Source: Papilionanthe hookeriana x Papilionanthe teres (Eukaryota; Streptophyta; Magnoliopsida; Asparagales; Orchidaceae). From it: DNA of 64,000 nucleotides. Position 1 is the first letter of the stretch; each line of letters starts with the position of its first letter. The position numbers and the translations under genes are program-made. The DNA is taken from the NCBI GenBank assembly GCA_022702705.1, contig CM040433.1:18732682-18796681 (forward strand), written 5' to 3'. The notes beneath the pieces were generated by a model that was not told the origin of the DNA, made no database searches, and was given only the letters and a program-made list of their open reading frames with translations. Shown piece after piece: positions 11,500-21,930 of this stretch.

Positions 11500-12300
11500 T
11501 GGTTGTTGTTGGAATAGTCCTACAGTTTTTTTTCACTCTACTGTCGTTACCACGTGCTTGAGAGAATTTATATGTTTCTTTGTAGAACTCTATGACTTTT
11601 TCGAGATATACGATCGTTCTCTTGATGTGTTTTCGTTTCAGATCTTGTGTAGACATATGATTTAAAAATAAAAAATTTTTAATGCTCTTAATATATATAG
11701 ATATCTAAACAATATGAAACTAAAAGAGTTCTTTTATAGATTACAAAATTTTAATACTTTTAAAATATGTAGATATATTATTTAGTTACATATTTTTTAA
11801 AGCTCCTAAATGTTTCATTAATTGGAACAATCTATTTAAAAAATAAAAATTTTCAAATATATATTTTATTAAAAATATGATATAATCAAGCTCGTAAATA
11901 TTTTATTATTAAATTAAATTAAGATATAATAAAGTTCGTAAATATTTTATTATTATACTTAAATAATTTCATTTATATAGTGAATTATTGCATTGAAGCA
12001 ATAATTCACTATATAATCTAGATACAATAAAGCTCGTAAATATATATTTTAAATATAAAAATTAAAAAATATAATTTAAATTTATTAGTTTGTATATTTA
12101 AAATATAAAATTTTTAAAAAATTTCATTGACAAATACTGTATACTTATATAAATATATCGAAATTTTAAAACGAGTTTTAATAAACAGGGGCGATTCAGG
12201 TCGTTTTCTCGCACCATATTCGTATTCCCACAACTGACAACAAACGAGAGAGCATAACTTCTCCCGGCAATGCCTACAGTCAGCAATGAACAGTGCAGCG
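11500..12300. other. AT-rich Harbinger 3' region
   Basis: Very AT-rich and without a gene. It contains three related copies of a phrase like aaagctcgtaaatatttt (near 11890, 11935 and 12030) around a strong inverted repeat at 11973-12016. Confidence 0.5.
11973..12016. repeat. 19-bp perfect inverted repeat with 6-nt loop
   Basis: The arm tatatagtgaattattgc (11974-11991) is exactly complementary to gcaataattcactatata (11998-12015), and one more pair extends it outward. The loop is attgaa. It lies about 310 bp from the right end of the Harbinger element. Confidence 0.85.
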
Positions 12301-12308
12301 GGAAGCTG

Positions 12309-12328
12309 CAGCCCTACCAAACAGGCCC
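12309..12328 (-). repeat. Harbinger right terminal inverted repeat
   Basis: Reverse complement of the left end with four mismatches. It is followed by the TAA duplication at 12329-12331, and then by F-box array sequence that matches copy 1 from about 1250 onwards. Confidence 0.9.
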
Positions 12329-12453
12329 TAAGCGTTGATCCGTTAGGGGCCAGCTGTATGCTATATTCCTTGCAGGACATCCATGGCTAGGTTTTACAAA
12401 CAAGCACAATATTAATTCGACATGGAAAAAAAAGGTCCAATTTTGCTGAACAT

Positions 12454-14069
12454 CTATTCAGTAACCATGCAAGGTATAACTGGCAAGCAGCTATAATCAT
12501 TATAAATCTCCCCATGCGTTGGATTCAAGCCATCATCTTCCCCAAATTCATGGAGAATAATCTGAGCGCATGGAGATGCTTTTCGAAGTAGCAAAACTTG
12601 TCCTCTCAAAATCCTCAGAACCAGTCTCTCTTTACCATTCCCCTCCTTAACAGCGGGAAGAACTAATACTATAGTTTCCAAACTTGCAGCTAAAGAAAGC
12701 TCACCAATCTCATTTCATTTCTTCTTCCTTTGAAATTTGTCACTTTGATCGTTTTAAGATGATCAAACGTAGTATCATCCAGACTCTGCGGATTTAGCAC
12801 TTGCACCCCATATTCGTCCACATTTGGATCGTCAATGTGTGTTGGTAGCTGCTTGCACAAGAACTTAATCAGTTTTTAGAGCTGACAGAATTCAACTAGT
12901 CAGGCAAAAGGATTTCAACTAATCACGAAAAGATCTTACTAGGATGAAGAGCTTTTCAAGGAACGGGGAAGGACAACTATAAAAGAAAGTGCAGAAGCAG
13001 GTGAGATCCTCGTCAGTCATTGTGGTCATGACAAGCTGTAACTCATTGAGGTTCTGCAGAACGTACTTTTCCTTACTTAAATTCAGATGCTGACGCAATA
13101 CCAAAGTTTTAAATTTAGATCTTAAGAGCTAGAAGTTCATAATTAACAGAACCAGGAGTTTCGGCCAAGAGTTAATACCACCAGAGTTGTTTTGCATAAG
13201 GTGAGTGTCTGAACATGAGAAAGCCATAATAGAAAATCAATGTAATTAGGCACGTAATTTCTACCGGTTGAATAGATTGCAGCGTCTTCCAATGAAAAGA
13301 GGTCCGAGAGGTAAGTTTCAAGGCATATCCATCCAAAATAGTGAAAAGATTGGAGCTTTGGGGCATCAATGTCCAGCAGATCGACATACCAACAAATCCC
13401 AATGGTCAACCGCTTAAGATCTGGAACCGTAATGACAATAACACCAAGTTGCTGACAATCCCTTAGGCTCAAGCTCTCGAGAAGAGGGCATTCAGTTATA
13501 ATACTTTGAAGCATCTCTTCATTGATATTGGAATGACTGATTGAGAGAGATTGGAGGCCACCAAAATTGCTCAGATTCAAAGGAGTGAAGAAAAAGCAGC
13601 GACTTACGCGCAAGTCAATCAATGAATCACAATTAAACAGAGATGAAGGTAGCTCGAAGGGGCTTCTACCATCAGTGAATTCGCCATTTTCTGGGTTTCT
13701 AAATCCTTGGGATAAGTCTATATCAAGATACCTGACTCCTTTACCTGTTGCAAAGCTTATCCAGCTCTCTATTTCAGAGGCAAACATATCAAACGGGCAG
13801 AAGAAAATATGGAACCTCTCCAGCTTCTTGCTTTCATTCTGTGATAGATATCGATTGACAGTTTCCACAAAGTCTTTTGCAGATAGATTTTTAGCGAAGT
13901 CCTCACCAAACTCCAGAGTAGTGGCTGTGGAGAGAGAGTATTTCCACAGATTTCGCCATTTTTTAGAAAGAACATCAGTTCTGATTGCTGATTTCAAAGG
14001 CAACATGGTGAGTATGCTCTGAAGAACAGGGTCAGGCAAGTAACTGATCCGATCCTCTGCTCGTTCCAT
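12454..14069 (-). pseudogene. F-box/LRR/FBD gene (copy 2), probably a pseudogene
   Basis: Exon 1 (14069 to about 13179) starts MERAEDRISYLPDPVLQSIL, a clear F-box (residues about 7-50) that would bind SKP1 in an SCF ubiquitin ligase. LRR-like repeats follow (LQSLSISHSNINEE, CPLLESLSLRDC, VPDLKRLTIG). Joining to exon 2 (LSKEKYVLQNLNELQ) needs either a 50-nt intron (13178-13129), short for plants, or a frameshift. Exon 2 ends at a consensus donor at 12940 (A|GTAAGAT). The FBD exon starts at about 12851 (LPTHIDDPNVDEYG; HLKTIKVTNFKGRRNEMRL). A one-base shift at about 12694 separates it from the continuation SLETIVLVLPAVKEG, which ends at 12454. It is the best-preserved array member. The frame breaks suggest it is dead or makes a truncated 308-residue F-box/LRR protein. 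Confidence 0.75.
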
Positions 14070-14245
14070 GCCTTCTTTTTCCTCTCACCTTATTTTTTGC
14101 TGGCTTTATGCTTTTGCTGCTCCTTGTTTTTTCTTCCTTTCTTCGCCGGCAAGCCAGATGAGAGAAGAAATCAAAATTGAAGCAGTCTAATAAGCAGCGT
14201 TTTCCTTCTCCATGCTTTAGCGAATATTTTAATAACCGCGTTACT

Positions 14246-14265
14246 GTTTTATACTAGTATAAAAC
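14246..14265. promoter_or_regulatory. Perfect 20-bp palindrome with TATA boxes on both strands
   Basis: gttttatactagtataaaac is its own reverse complement. It places TATAAAAC on both strands about 180 bp upstream of the F-box start at 14069. On the minus strand it is a plausible core promoter for that gene. The same site could also drive rightward transcription. Confidence 0.45.
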
Positions 14266-14302
14266 TTCTGCTTCTTTATACCAAGGGTAGTTGATGTTCA
14301 CC

Positions 14303-14590
14303 TCACAAACATGAAAAGTGGCTAACTAATCTAGCTAGTTCAATAACCAATGACCAAAACTTCAATCTTATAGCAACTAGGAGACAGTCATGGACAGCAG
14401 CAAGTTCAGAGAACTGGGCAGAATAACATGGAGCAAAAAATGAGACTAGGCATATCCCACTAGTCTCTGAAAATTCTCCCAGCATCTGCAACATCATATA
14501 TAAAACTCCCATGCACATTCACCTTGACAAAGGGTTTGAAAGGCTTGATCAAATGAAAAATCTGAGTTGGTTTTCTTCCCTTAGTAATAG
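14303..14590 (-). pseudogene. LINE-type RNase H domain relic
   Basis: On the minus strand PFVKVNVHGSF (14535 region) matches the usual KVNVDGSF start of the RNase H domain found in plant LINEs and related host genes. The first catalytic Asp is changed to His. After a frameshift the frame continues ETSGICLVSFFAPCYSAQ then FSELAAVHDCLLVAIRLKFW and LVIEL, the middle part with the E..A......A pattern and the strand ending in E. The next catalytic Asp is lost. It is a short relic; no adjoining reverse transcriptase is visible. Confidence 0.55.
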
Positions 14591-14744
14591 ATTGAGCTGT
14601 GAATACAAACATTGGTGGAGTTTTTTTTTTGTGTGGCCATTATAAATATCAAACGATTTATATCGAAATGATTATGTACGACATTCAGAAAATAATATAC
14701 TACCTTGAAAATAAAAATATTACCTTAGGGATGTGGAAAATCTC

Positions 14745-15575
14745 TATGATTTATAGATCCACAAAATATTAAATATTTTTTTCCATGCCTTATGAGTATA
14801 AGATAATGTTTATTTTATTCTGTGTTAAAGTCTCCTTACAATGGGACTTCCAAATAGTTAAGTACTTCTCAGGAGTGTGGCCGTTGGAAATACTCCTGAT
14901 TAAAGTTTTGGCTTATATCTTTCTCAATAATTGGTAAATATCTATGAGATGTTGAATTTGAAGACTCGCATGGAAGGATAGGAATGATGTGAGTAGAATT
15001 AGAAGATTTAGAATAGGTCTGGATAAAAATCAATTTTATTTGAGTTAAAGAATTTGATTTGATTGAATTTAATTTCATTTTATTTTGTGTTGACATTTAA
15101 GTTTGATCTTGTTTAAGTTTGTTAGATTATGAAAATTGTGCTTTAAATATTTTTGGATTAGAAAAATTTCTTTGATTTATAGATCCAAAAGACTTTAGAT
15201 TTAATTTCCATTCCTTATGGGTGCAAGATAATATTTATTTTATTCTGGGGTCAGGTATCCTTATGATGGGACTTCCAAAAATTTAAGTATATCTTAGGAG
15301 TTTTGGCATTTGAAAACACTCTTGATTAAAGTTTTGACTAATATCTTTCTCAATAATTGAAGATGGTGAATTTTTAGGACTCGGATGGAAGGATAGGAAT
15401 GATGTGAGTAACATTCGAGGATTTCGAATAGGTCTGGATAAAAACTTATTTCATATAAGTTAACGAACTTGATTCGATTGAATTTAACTTCATTTTAGGG
15501 TTCGTTTTGGGTTGACATTTAGGTTTGATCTTGTTTAAGTAAGTTAGATTATGAAAATGGTGTTTTAAGTATTGA
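14745..15575. repeat. Tandem duplication, two ~410-bp units
   Basis: 14745-15160 and 15173-15575 align along their length (for example atggaaggataggaatgatg at about 14968 and 15382, and tttgatcttgtttaagt near 15103 and 15524). The copies are clearly diverged and AT-rich, with no preserved frame. Origin unknown. Confidence 0.85.
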
Positions 15576-17224
15576 TTATATTTGTTGAAGAACTTAAGTA
15601 TTTTGAGATTAATTTGTTGAACTTATTAGGTTTGTTTCAAACTTATTTAATTTTTTTAAAGATTATTAAAGTTCATTAAAGAGTCATTAAGTTTATTATT
15701 GTGATTATTTTGAGTTTATTTAATAATTAAGATTTGTTTTACTTTTTAATGTTAATTAAAATCTATTAAAATTGTTAATTTTAATTTTAAGGTTTTTTTA
15801 AACTTCTTTCTTAGACTTTTTTAATGTTTGAATAAAATTTATATAAAAATATTTAATTTTATTTTAAATTCATCAAGTTTGTTAAAATTTATTTTTTATT
15901 CAGTAAACTTATTAAGAATTATTAAGATTCATTTAAGTTCTTAAAATTTATTAAAGTTTATTAAAGTTACTAATATTTTTGTTGAAGTTGTTTTCGCTTA
16001 CTTTTTCGCTTTTTTATTTTAAAACGAATCACCAGCTTGTTGTTTGTCGTATACTTCCTTTACTTGAATAAAATTACCTCACGAATCAAATCTATGATTT
16101 GAAGATGAGAGGAACCGAATAAGAAGAGACATACGATAAAGTGACAAATATGAGTAAAGAAAAACATAGAGAGTCTACATGATATACCTTGCAATGATAG
16201 GTCAAGAATGTCTGCCCAAACATGATCAGGCGGAAGCACCATAGAACGGTATCCACAAAAGAAGTATCTACATTGACTGCCCATAATCAGAGAGTCGGGT
16301 GTATGTATCTGTTCAGGGGTCAGGACACCCCTAGAGGAACGTATTCATACTGCTAATTACATCTAAAGGGATACCCAAGGATACTCTCGATAAAAGGAGT
16401 TTTTCTTTATATTATCATAAAATGGGTAATAGGCTCATATGAAGGTTATTCCATGTGAGAATTCCACAATGCTTCAAAGCTCTTGCGAATCCATCGGGCA
16501 GAGAGTGAGTCTCTCACATCCTAACTAGGTAGCGGCTCATCGACACAGTGAGCCCACTGAATAACCTAAATCATCTTGACGGGGATATTTTACATGTCAA
16601 AACACGTCCGGATCATAAGGTCAAAGGATAAATTGTTGTATCCCAAATGGGTGGTAGATCATCAACATCAAGCCATCAAGATGATATCAACGAAGTCAAG
16701 GAGCGACCGGACTCAAAGGAACTCAACAACTAAAATGTAGGGTGATCCTAAAAGGTAGAGGTAGCTGGGTCAGGGCACCACGAATACATCATCCCAAGCC
16801 ACTAGGACCCTAAGTCTACGTAGTTGCAAGGGTAGTCGACTCAACACATCATGAGATCCCCGGTTAGTAATCTGTGAATTGCATTGTCCACGGGGAATCT
16901 AGGTAGCCTTGAGGTCAAAGGAACAAAATCTTATGGCTATAAGCTGGAACTCCAAGAGGTGGGATTTATTCATGTTAAAGTGACAAGGAAACCTCAAGAA
17001 AGAAGAAAGGAAAGTTTAGCTATAGGTAAAGGCTCCAAACAAAATGACTTATACCCCATCTGGGTTGGGGGGCCCAATAACACCCTAAGCATACTAGACA
17101 ACTATTTATATATAAAAACATATATTAGGCAAGTTGGGTTGAAGAAGCACAGGGCCATCTCCTCGGAACATGCAATATGATTGCAGTTATTTATGTCAAT
17201 CCTTAAATATTGTGGAGGCTCTAA
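15576..17224. other. No gene recognised
   Basis: 15580-16010 is low-complexity AT-rich sequence with repeated ttattaaag-like phrases. 16040-17224 is more balanced in composition but holds no protein, RNA or repeat that I can identify. It may be a decayed transposon. Confidence 0.5.
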
Positions 17225-17229
17225 TATAT

Positions 17230-18383
17230 TGAACAGGGGTAGAGGTGGATATGTTGCGGAGCTTTATAATTATATAAGTGTTTAACAGATTAAAAATAGT
17301 AAGTGTACCCCTTTCTATCAACGCAAGTATACCTATCATTCAAGTAATAAAGGGCTCTAATGGAGTCCTAGATATCGATCCACAGGGATTTTTAGAGATA
17401 AAGAACTAATTCAGCAGATGTAATTACTATCTAGTATACGGAAATAAAGAACACTTATACTAAACTCTATTACTTAATTGAAGATTGCAATTTAGAAAAA
17501 GTATCTTTCTCCTTATTGAGAGAATTGAGCGAATGGATAATTAATTTAGTTATAATTATATTGTGCCAAATAGAAGCATTCCTATTCTTTATCCTTTAGT
17601 CCAGGCATAAAGAACATTGACTATTCCTAAGTTTGGTTACTGAATCTGCAGCTAAGCTGGGAGGATGTCGGCTGCCACTTCGGAGCTCCCACGTTCCCCT
17701 CGCCTGAGGCCTAACGTCTACACTTCAGCTCCCAAACGATAGGACCAAATTTGAAGATTTTAGTACGTCGCACTAAAATATCCGATTTCTACGCCCGATA
17801 AATAATATTTTCCTATTTATTTGCAGCCCTCCTTTCGAGGCTTTCGATTTCCACGAGTTTTGGATGTAATCTTTACTATAGTTGATACTTGACATATTTT
17901 AATAGTTCGATTAGCGAATTGAAAGTAAATTAAGATTTAAGTAAAATATTATCACAATATTTATTTAATATTTAAGGCACATGCTAATTCAATTTTCCAT
18001 TTCACAAAATCTCAACAACAAGGAGAAAGATAGAGAAAACTATTCAGAATGCATAGGAAGAATAACAAAAAACTTAGATTTCATTTAAAGCTATAAAACA
18101 ATAAGCAAAAAATTTATCTCGAATCTTCTCCCCAAGCATACTCCTTGAAGTTCCTCTGACTCCTCCTTCTTGCACAACACACTCAATTAAACTTACTAAT
18201 GAACTCTCTAGAACTCACTCACACACTACAGACTCTCCAGACTCAGAATAAGACACACACACCAAAAGAACACACTTTTTCGGCCTAGATTTGTCTACAA
18301 TAAAAACATAGAAAATACCTTTATTTAAAGTGCAATATCATATAAAATTTCTATGAATTTCTAAATACATTTTCCTATGATCA
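17230..18383 (-). repeat. Element A 3' LTR (1,154 bp)
   Basis: Aligns with 28901-30426, sharing gaacaggggtagaggtgg-type sequence at one end and aaatacattttcc then TGATCA at the other. It lacks about 355 bp present in the other LTR (29985-30340). The missing part contains the TATA-like site and all three GC-rich modules. Confidence 0.92.
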
Positions 18384-18402
18384 AAATCCCCCAAACTTAA
18401 CT
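18384..18402 (-). other. Polypurine tract of element A
   Basis: The minus strand reads TTAAGTTTGGGGGATTT immediately before the LTR start TGATCA. Such tracts prime plus-strand DNA synthesis. Confidence 0.8.
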
Positions 18403-18690
18403 ATTACTTGTCCTCAAGTAATCTTGATACTACATAAAAGTAATGATTATTTATAATAAAATTTTAATTCGAAATACTATGAATTTAATTTAAATAAGTA
18501 TTATAGTAAAGTTTATTAGAAAAAAATTTTAGATAATTAAATTAATTCTATAGATATAAAAGTTTATTTTGTTATCGAGTTTAAGAGTTCAGTCTTTTAT
18601 TCATTTCAAGAATGACTATATTTACGATATTAGATTACTTATGATATTCGGATAATAGGAAATTCATGAAAACACTTATTTAGTAAAATG

Positions 18691-18738
<48 letters not shown>

Positions 18739-19892
18739 AGTTTAGAAATATAACTAAGTTTGATCCTTTAGGTTGATTCGAATGAAGCGATTTTTGATAA
18801 GGCATCTCCTCGAAACTACTCTTCACTTACTTTTTTTCTTTTTTTTATTTGGATTGTATTTCAATCCTATATATTTTTTTTCTTTTCTTTTTAGGGATTG
18901 TTTTTCAATCCTTCTTTTTTTCTTTTCTTTTTCAAGTGAGGATTACTGTATCTGGATAGCCTATTAATAATTTTGAACTTCATTCTCTTCTTCCTAAAAT
19001 TGAAACTTGAAATATTTCTTTATCTTATATGTATTTCATAGTTTTCACTTCATTGACTTTCAATCTTTTTCTTTCTCAACTAAATACCTCAGAATTTAAT
19101 ATTTTAAAATATAGTTTTCCTTACTTTAAATAGTTAACTATATTCTTATTCTTTATTCCAAAGATCTTAATCTACAAAATTTGTTTAATTTCTAAAGTAT
19201 TTCTTTTAACTTTCTATAATAATTAAATAGATTAATTCTAGTTTACTGAATTAAATTTACTACGAGAAAATCATTTATATACTAATTTTTGAAAATATAA
19301 ATTGAGAACAATTTAATAATTAAATTTTTATTTTTCTCTTCCCCAAACTTAAATTTTCCTATCTATTTATATAGGGTGAAAAGAAAATATACTGTAAAAT
19401 TAAATCATACCTTCGTGCATTAGGTATTTTTCTTCTTGAAGTTCTGCAGGTTCTTTTCATTACTTAATTAACCTGTACTGTTAATAAATTTCTACACATA
19501 TATAACATTAAAGAAATTGTTGGTAAAGAAGTTTTGAAATAAGTATAAAATACTAACACAATTTAAACCTATTATATTACTAAGCACAATTTAACAAAAC
19601 TTCCACATACATTTCACAATCTAGTTTCAGAGTTACAATCACAATTTGAAATATTAAAATTCAAAACTACACAAATTTAACTTATACAACAAAGTTTAAA
19701 TGTCTTACACAACATAATAATAAAAAATACATAACCTAAACAACTAAACAGAAACACAACATAAATATCTAATCATAGAATCTAATCATCAACATTAAAA
19801 TCCTAAGCTATATCCTCGTCTCCTTGATCAGCAGGTGGAGTAGACTGGTAGTGAGTATAACGGGGGCACTCAGGAAATATAACATCAAGCTC
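18403..19892 (-). other. Element A 3' non-coding region
   Basis: No protein is supported. It contains an (AT)n run (about 18692-18730), a purine-rich stretch on the element's sense strand with small hairpins (GGATTG...CAATCC at 18851-18867 and 18895-18911), and a second polypurine tract (19331-19350; AAGTTTGGGGAAGAGAAAAA on the minus strand) about 950 bp from the LTR. Element B has the same purine-rich hairpins and second tract at matching distances. Confidence 0.6.
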
Positions 19893-20930
19893 TCATCTCC
19901 GATAACGATTCTCAGCATCATAGTAGGCTATCTCAAATTCAAAATGCCTCTGGAGATAATCACTGTCATAATCATGCCTCCGCTCTAATCCCTCAATTCT
20001 CTGATCAATATGCTCCAATTTTTCTTCAATCTTTTCAAAAATTTTCTGCTGCAGAGTTATTTCATTCATCAAATCATAAAGGGTAGGAGAACTATAGGCA
20101 GGAGGGTCATAACTGGTAGAGGGAATATCTCTACTAGTTGAAGGTGCATAGCTCCTAGTCCTAGATCTCTGTCTTTTATGGGATTCATAAGTCTTTATAT
20201 TAGCCTGAGTAATGAGTTTCATAGGTTCAACTCATTGCTCATCATCTTCTGCCTCTACTCCAGATAATTAGCAGAGTGCATAAATTAGACCAGGATGTCC
20301 TAGTCCTCCTCCACTTTCACTTCTTGCAATGACTAATATTTTTTTATAAATAATACTCCCCACATTTATACTTCTGTGGTTATGAATACAAAAATTCAGA
20401 ATTGCTCTATCTCTCGTGACTTCACTATGGAGATAAGTGGGTAGAATAGTAGAGTAAATAAAATAATGCCAAGCTTTAGAGGTTGCATTTAACTTTGAAA
20501 AGGGAAAGTTTACCCATTCATGCTGCTTTATTTTCCAAATCCCTTTCCCATCAGTGAGAAAGTTAATCACCTCCTCCAGTGGTCCTTCCATTGTTCCGAA
20601 TGTATCGTACTCACTGGTATGAAGATTTTGTACTTCGTAGAAAGAATTTATTCGTGCATCACTAAAATCGACTAAAAATCCTCTAACCTTTATAGACCCA
20701 TCCTCTATCTGGGTCAAATTAGCATAAAACTCTTTTACGACTTCAACTACAGCTCTGCTTGTCGTATAACATAAATTTTCCCATCTTCGCTCTTTGATCG
20801 TCTGTTCCACTTCTCCTCCCGGATTCTTAAAAACTTTGTCTTGAATGCATTTCCTTGCTTTGATATTAAAGTTGTATCTTGATTGAGCTTTAGCATTCAC
20901 AAATCGTGTCTCATCAAAATCTAGTCGCAT
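19893..20930 (-). pseudogene. Env-position gene 2 of element A (plant transposon protein domain)
   Basis: The main frame (20930-20268) has the domain annotated as putative plant transposon protein in Athila-like elements: RFVNAKAQSRYNF, ERRWENLCYTTSRAVVEVVK, EFYANL, VRGFLVDFS and GLGHPGLIYALC. Two stops at about 20265-20230 separate it from an in-frame C-terminus, an S/T/P-rich linker and a coiled-coil (LQQKIFEKIEEKLEHIDQRI). Upstream, a donor (TTG|GTAAGAG at about 21157) and an acceptor (TTTTTGTAAG at about 20965) suggest a leader intron. The family sits where retroviruses have env, but its function is unknown. Confidence 0.8.
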
Positions 20931-21307
20931 CTTCTATCATGGAGCCATTTCTCGATCTATCAGACTTACAAAAATCTCAACTAAATTCCAAAATAATACT
21001 GGAATGGCTTCTAAAAGTGATTTAAAATAATCTAAAATGAATTCCATGGATTTCTTCCAACTATTTTCTTTATATTTCAATTTTTTCCAAAATCCCCAAA
21101 TGTGGAAGAAATACACAGTAAAAATCAAAAATTTTTGCGTGGGAGTGAAGCTCTTACCAAGGAAAGATGAAATCTGGTGTCAAAATGTGTTGAAATTGCT
21201 CCAAATCTAAGATCTCTCAAGTTCTAGGTCGGTTTTTTCAAAGTTTTGAGGAAGGGGATGATGAATAGTGACGATTGACCGGTCAAATAAAGGTGTTTTT
21301 CGGGATC

Positions 21308-21416
21308 TCGCCATTAGCAGGAAAAATCTCGCCGTCGGCGAGCTAATTAATTCAAATAAACTTAAAGTCTCTGGAAAAAGTCACCGTTGGCGGCGTCGAT
21401 CTCGCTGTCGGCGAGA
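21308..21416. repeat. Pair of 36-bp GC-rich dyad modules upstream of env-position gene 2
   Basis: Two modules, 21308-21343 and 21381-21416, start 73 bp apart. Each has two boxes like TCGCCGTCGGCGA, itself almost a palindrome, offset by 21 bp with a GATC-like core between (for example gtcgatc). The roughly 110-bp block aligns with 30141-30248 in the LTR, including the AT-rich spacer with ggaaaa. It is a likely cis-regulatory unit; function inferred. Confidence 0.8.
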
Positions 21417-21930
21417 TATTTCAGAAATAAATATTTTTAATATTTTGTAATGTTTTCAATTCATTTTCAACCTCGTTAATGTCCGATCAATTAATTAAAT
21501 ATATTTTACTGTGATTAGATACTATTTTAACCCAATTAAATTCACACAACACAAAACATCACAAATTTTATATAAAATCCAAGTGTTTACAATATTTGTA
21601 CACCACATTACTAATAAGGTATTTTTACAACCTTAACACACCAAATTCAGCGTCGCAATCCAAACCACAATACTCAAAACGCTGAATATAAACAAACAAC
21701 ACATAATCTCATCTATACTGAGATCAAATCTTAACATCTAAAATATCAAAAGTGCAAATTACATAAAAATTAAATTCAAACTATCTCAACACATAAACAA
21801 ATACGAATGTCTTCTACTCATCAGGGTCTGTACTAAACTCATCTCTGATATCTCCGATAGAACGTAAAAGAATGAATAGATTGTAGAAAGGCCTGTAAGG
21901 AAATTCTTCTGTAGAATCTTCTTCAATCCA

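Larger units (their letters stand above)
5543..12328 (+). mobile_element. PIF/Harbinger DNA transposon (6,786 bp, degenerate)
   Basis: A complete element with terminal inverted repeats (GGGCCCGTTTGGTTCCGCTG at the left; GGGCCTGTTTGGTAGGGCTG on the minus strand at the right) and a 3-bp TAA duplication at 5540-5542 and 12329-12331. The TWA target and terminal sequence are characteristic of the PIF/Harbinger superfamily. It carries the two expected plus-strand genes: a Myb/SANT-like protein (8603-9397) and a DDE transposase (9730-11028). Both are disabled by stops and frameshifts, so this copy cannot move by itself. Boundaries are confirmed by the unoccupied paralogous site near 1245. A long 5' region of about 3 kb without clear coding sequence and a GC-rich 5' end are unusual. 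Confidence 0.92.

Noticed and set aside
16884..17180. 98-residue plus-strand ORF next to element A
   Set aside because: No recognised motif and no supporting splice or promoter signals.
18773..18967. Hydrophobic 64-residue ORF, similar to one at 53664-53858 on the other strand
   Set aside because: Both are the antisense of the same purine-rich 3' segment of elements A and B. Phe/Leu richness follows from the AAAG-rich sense strand.
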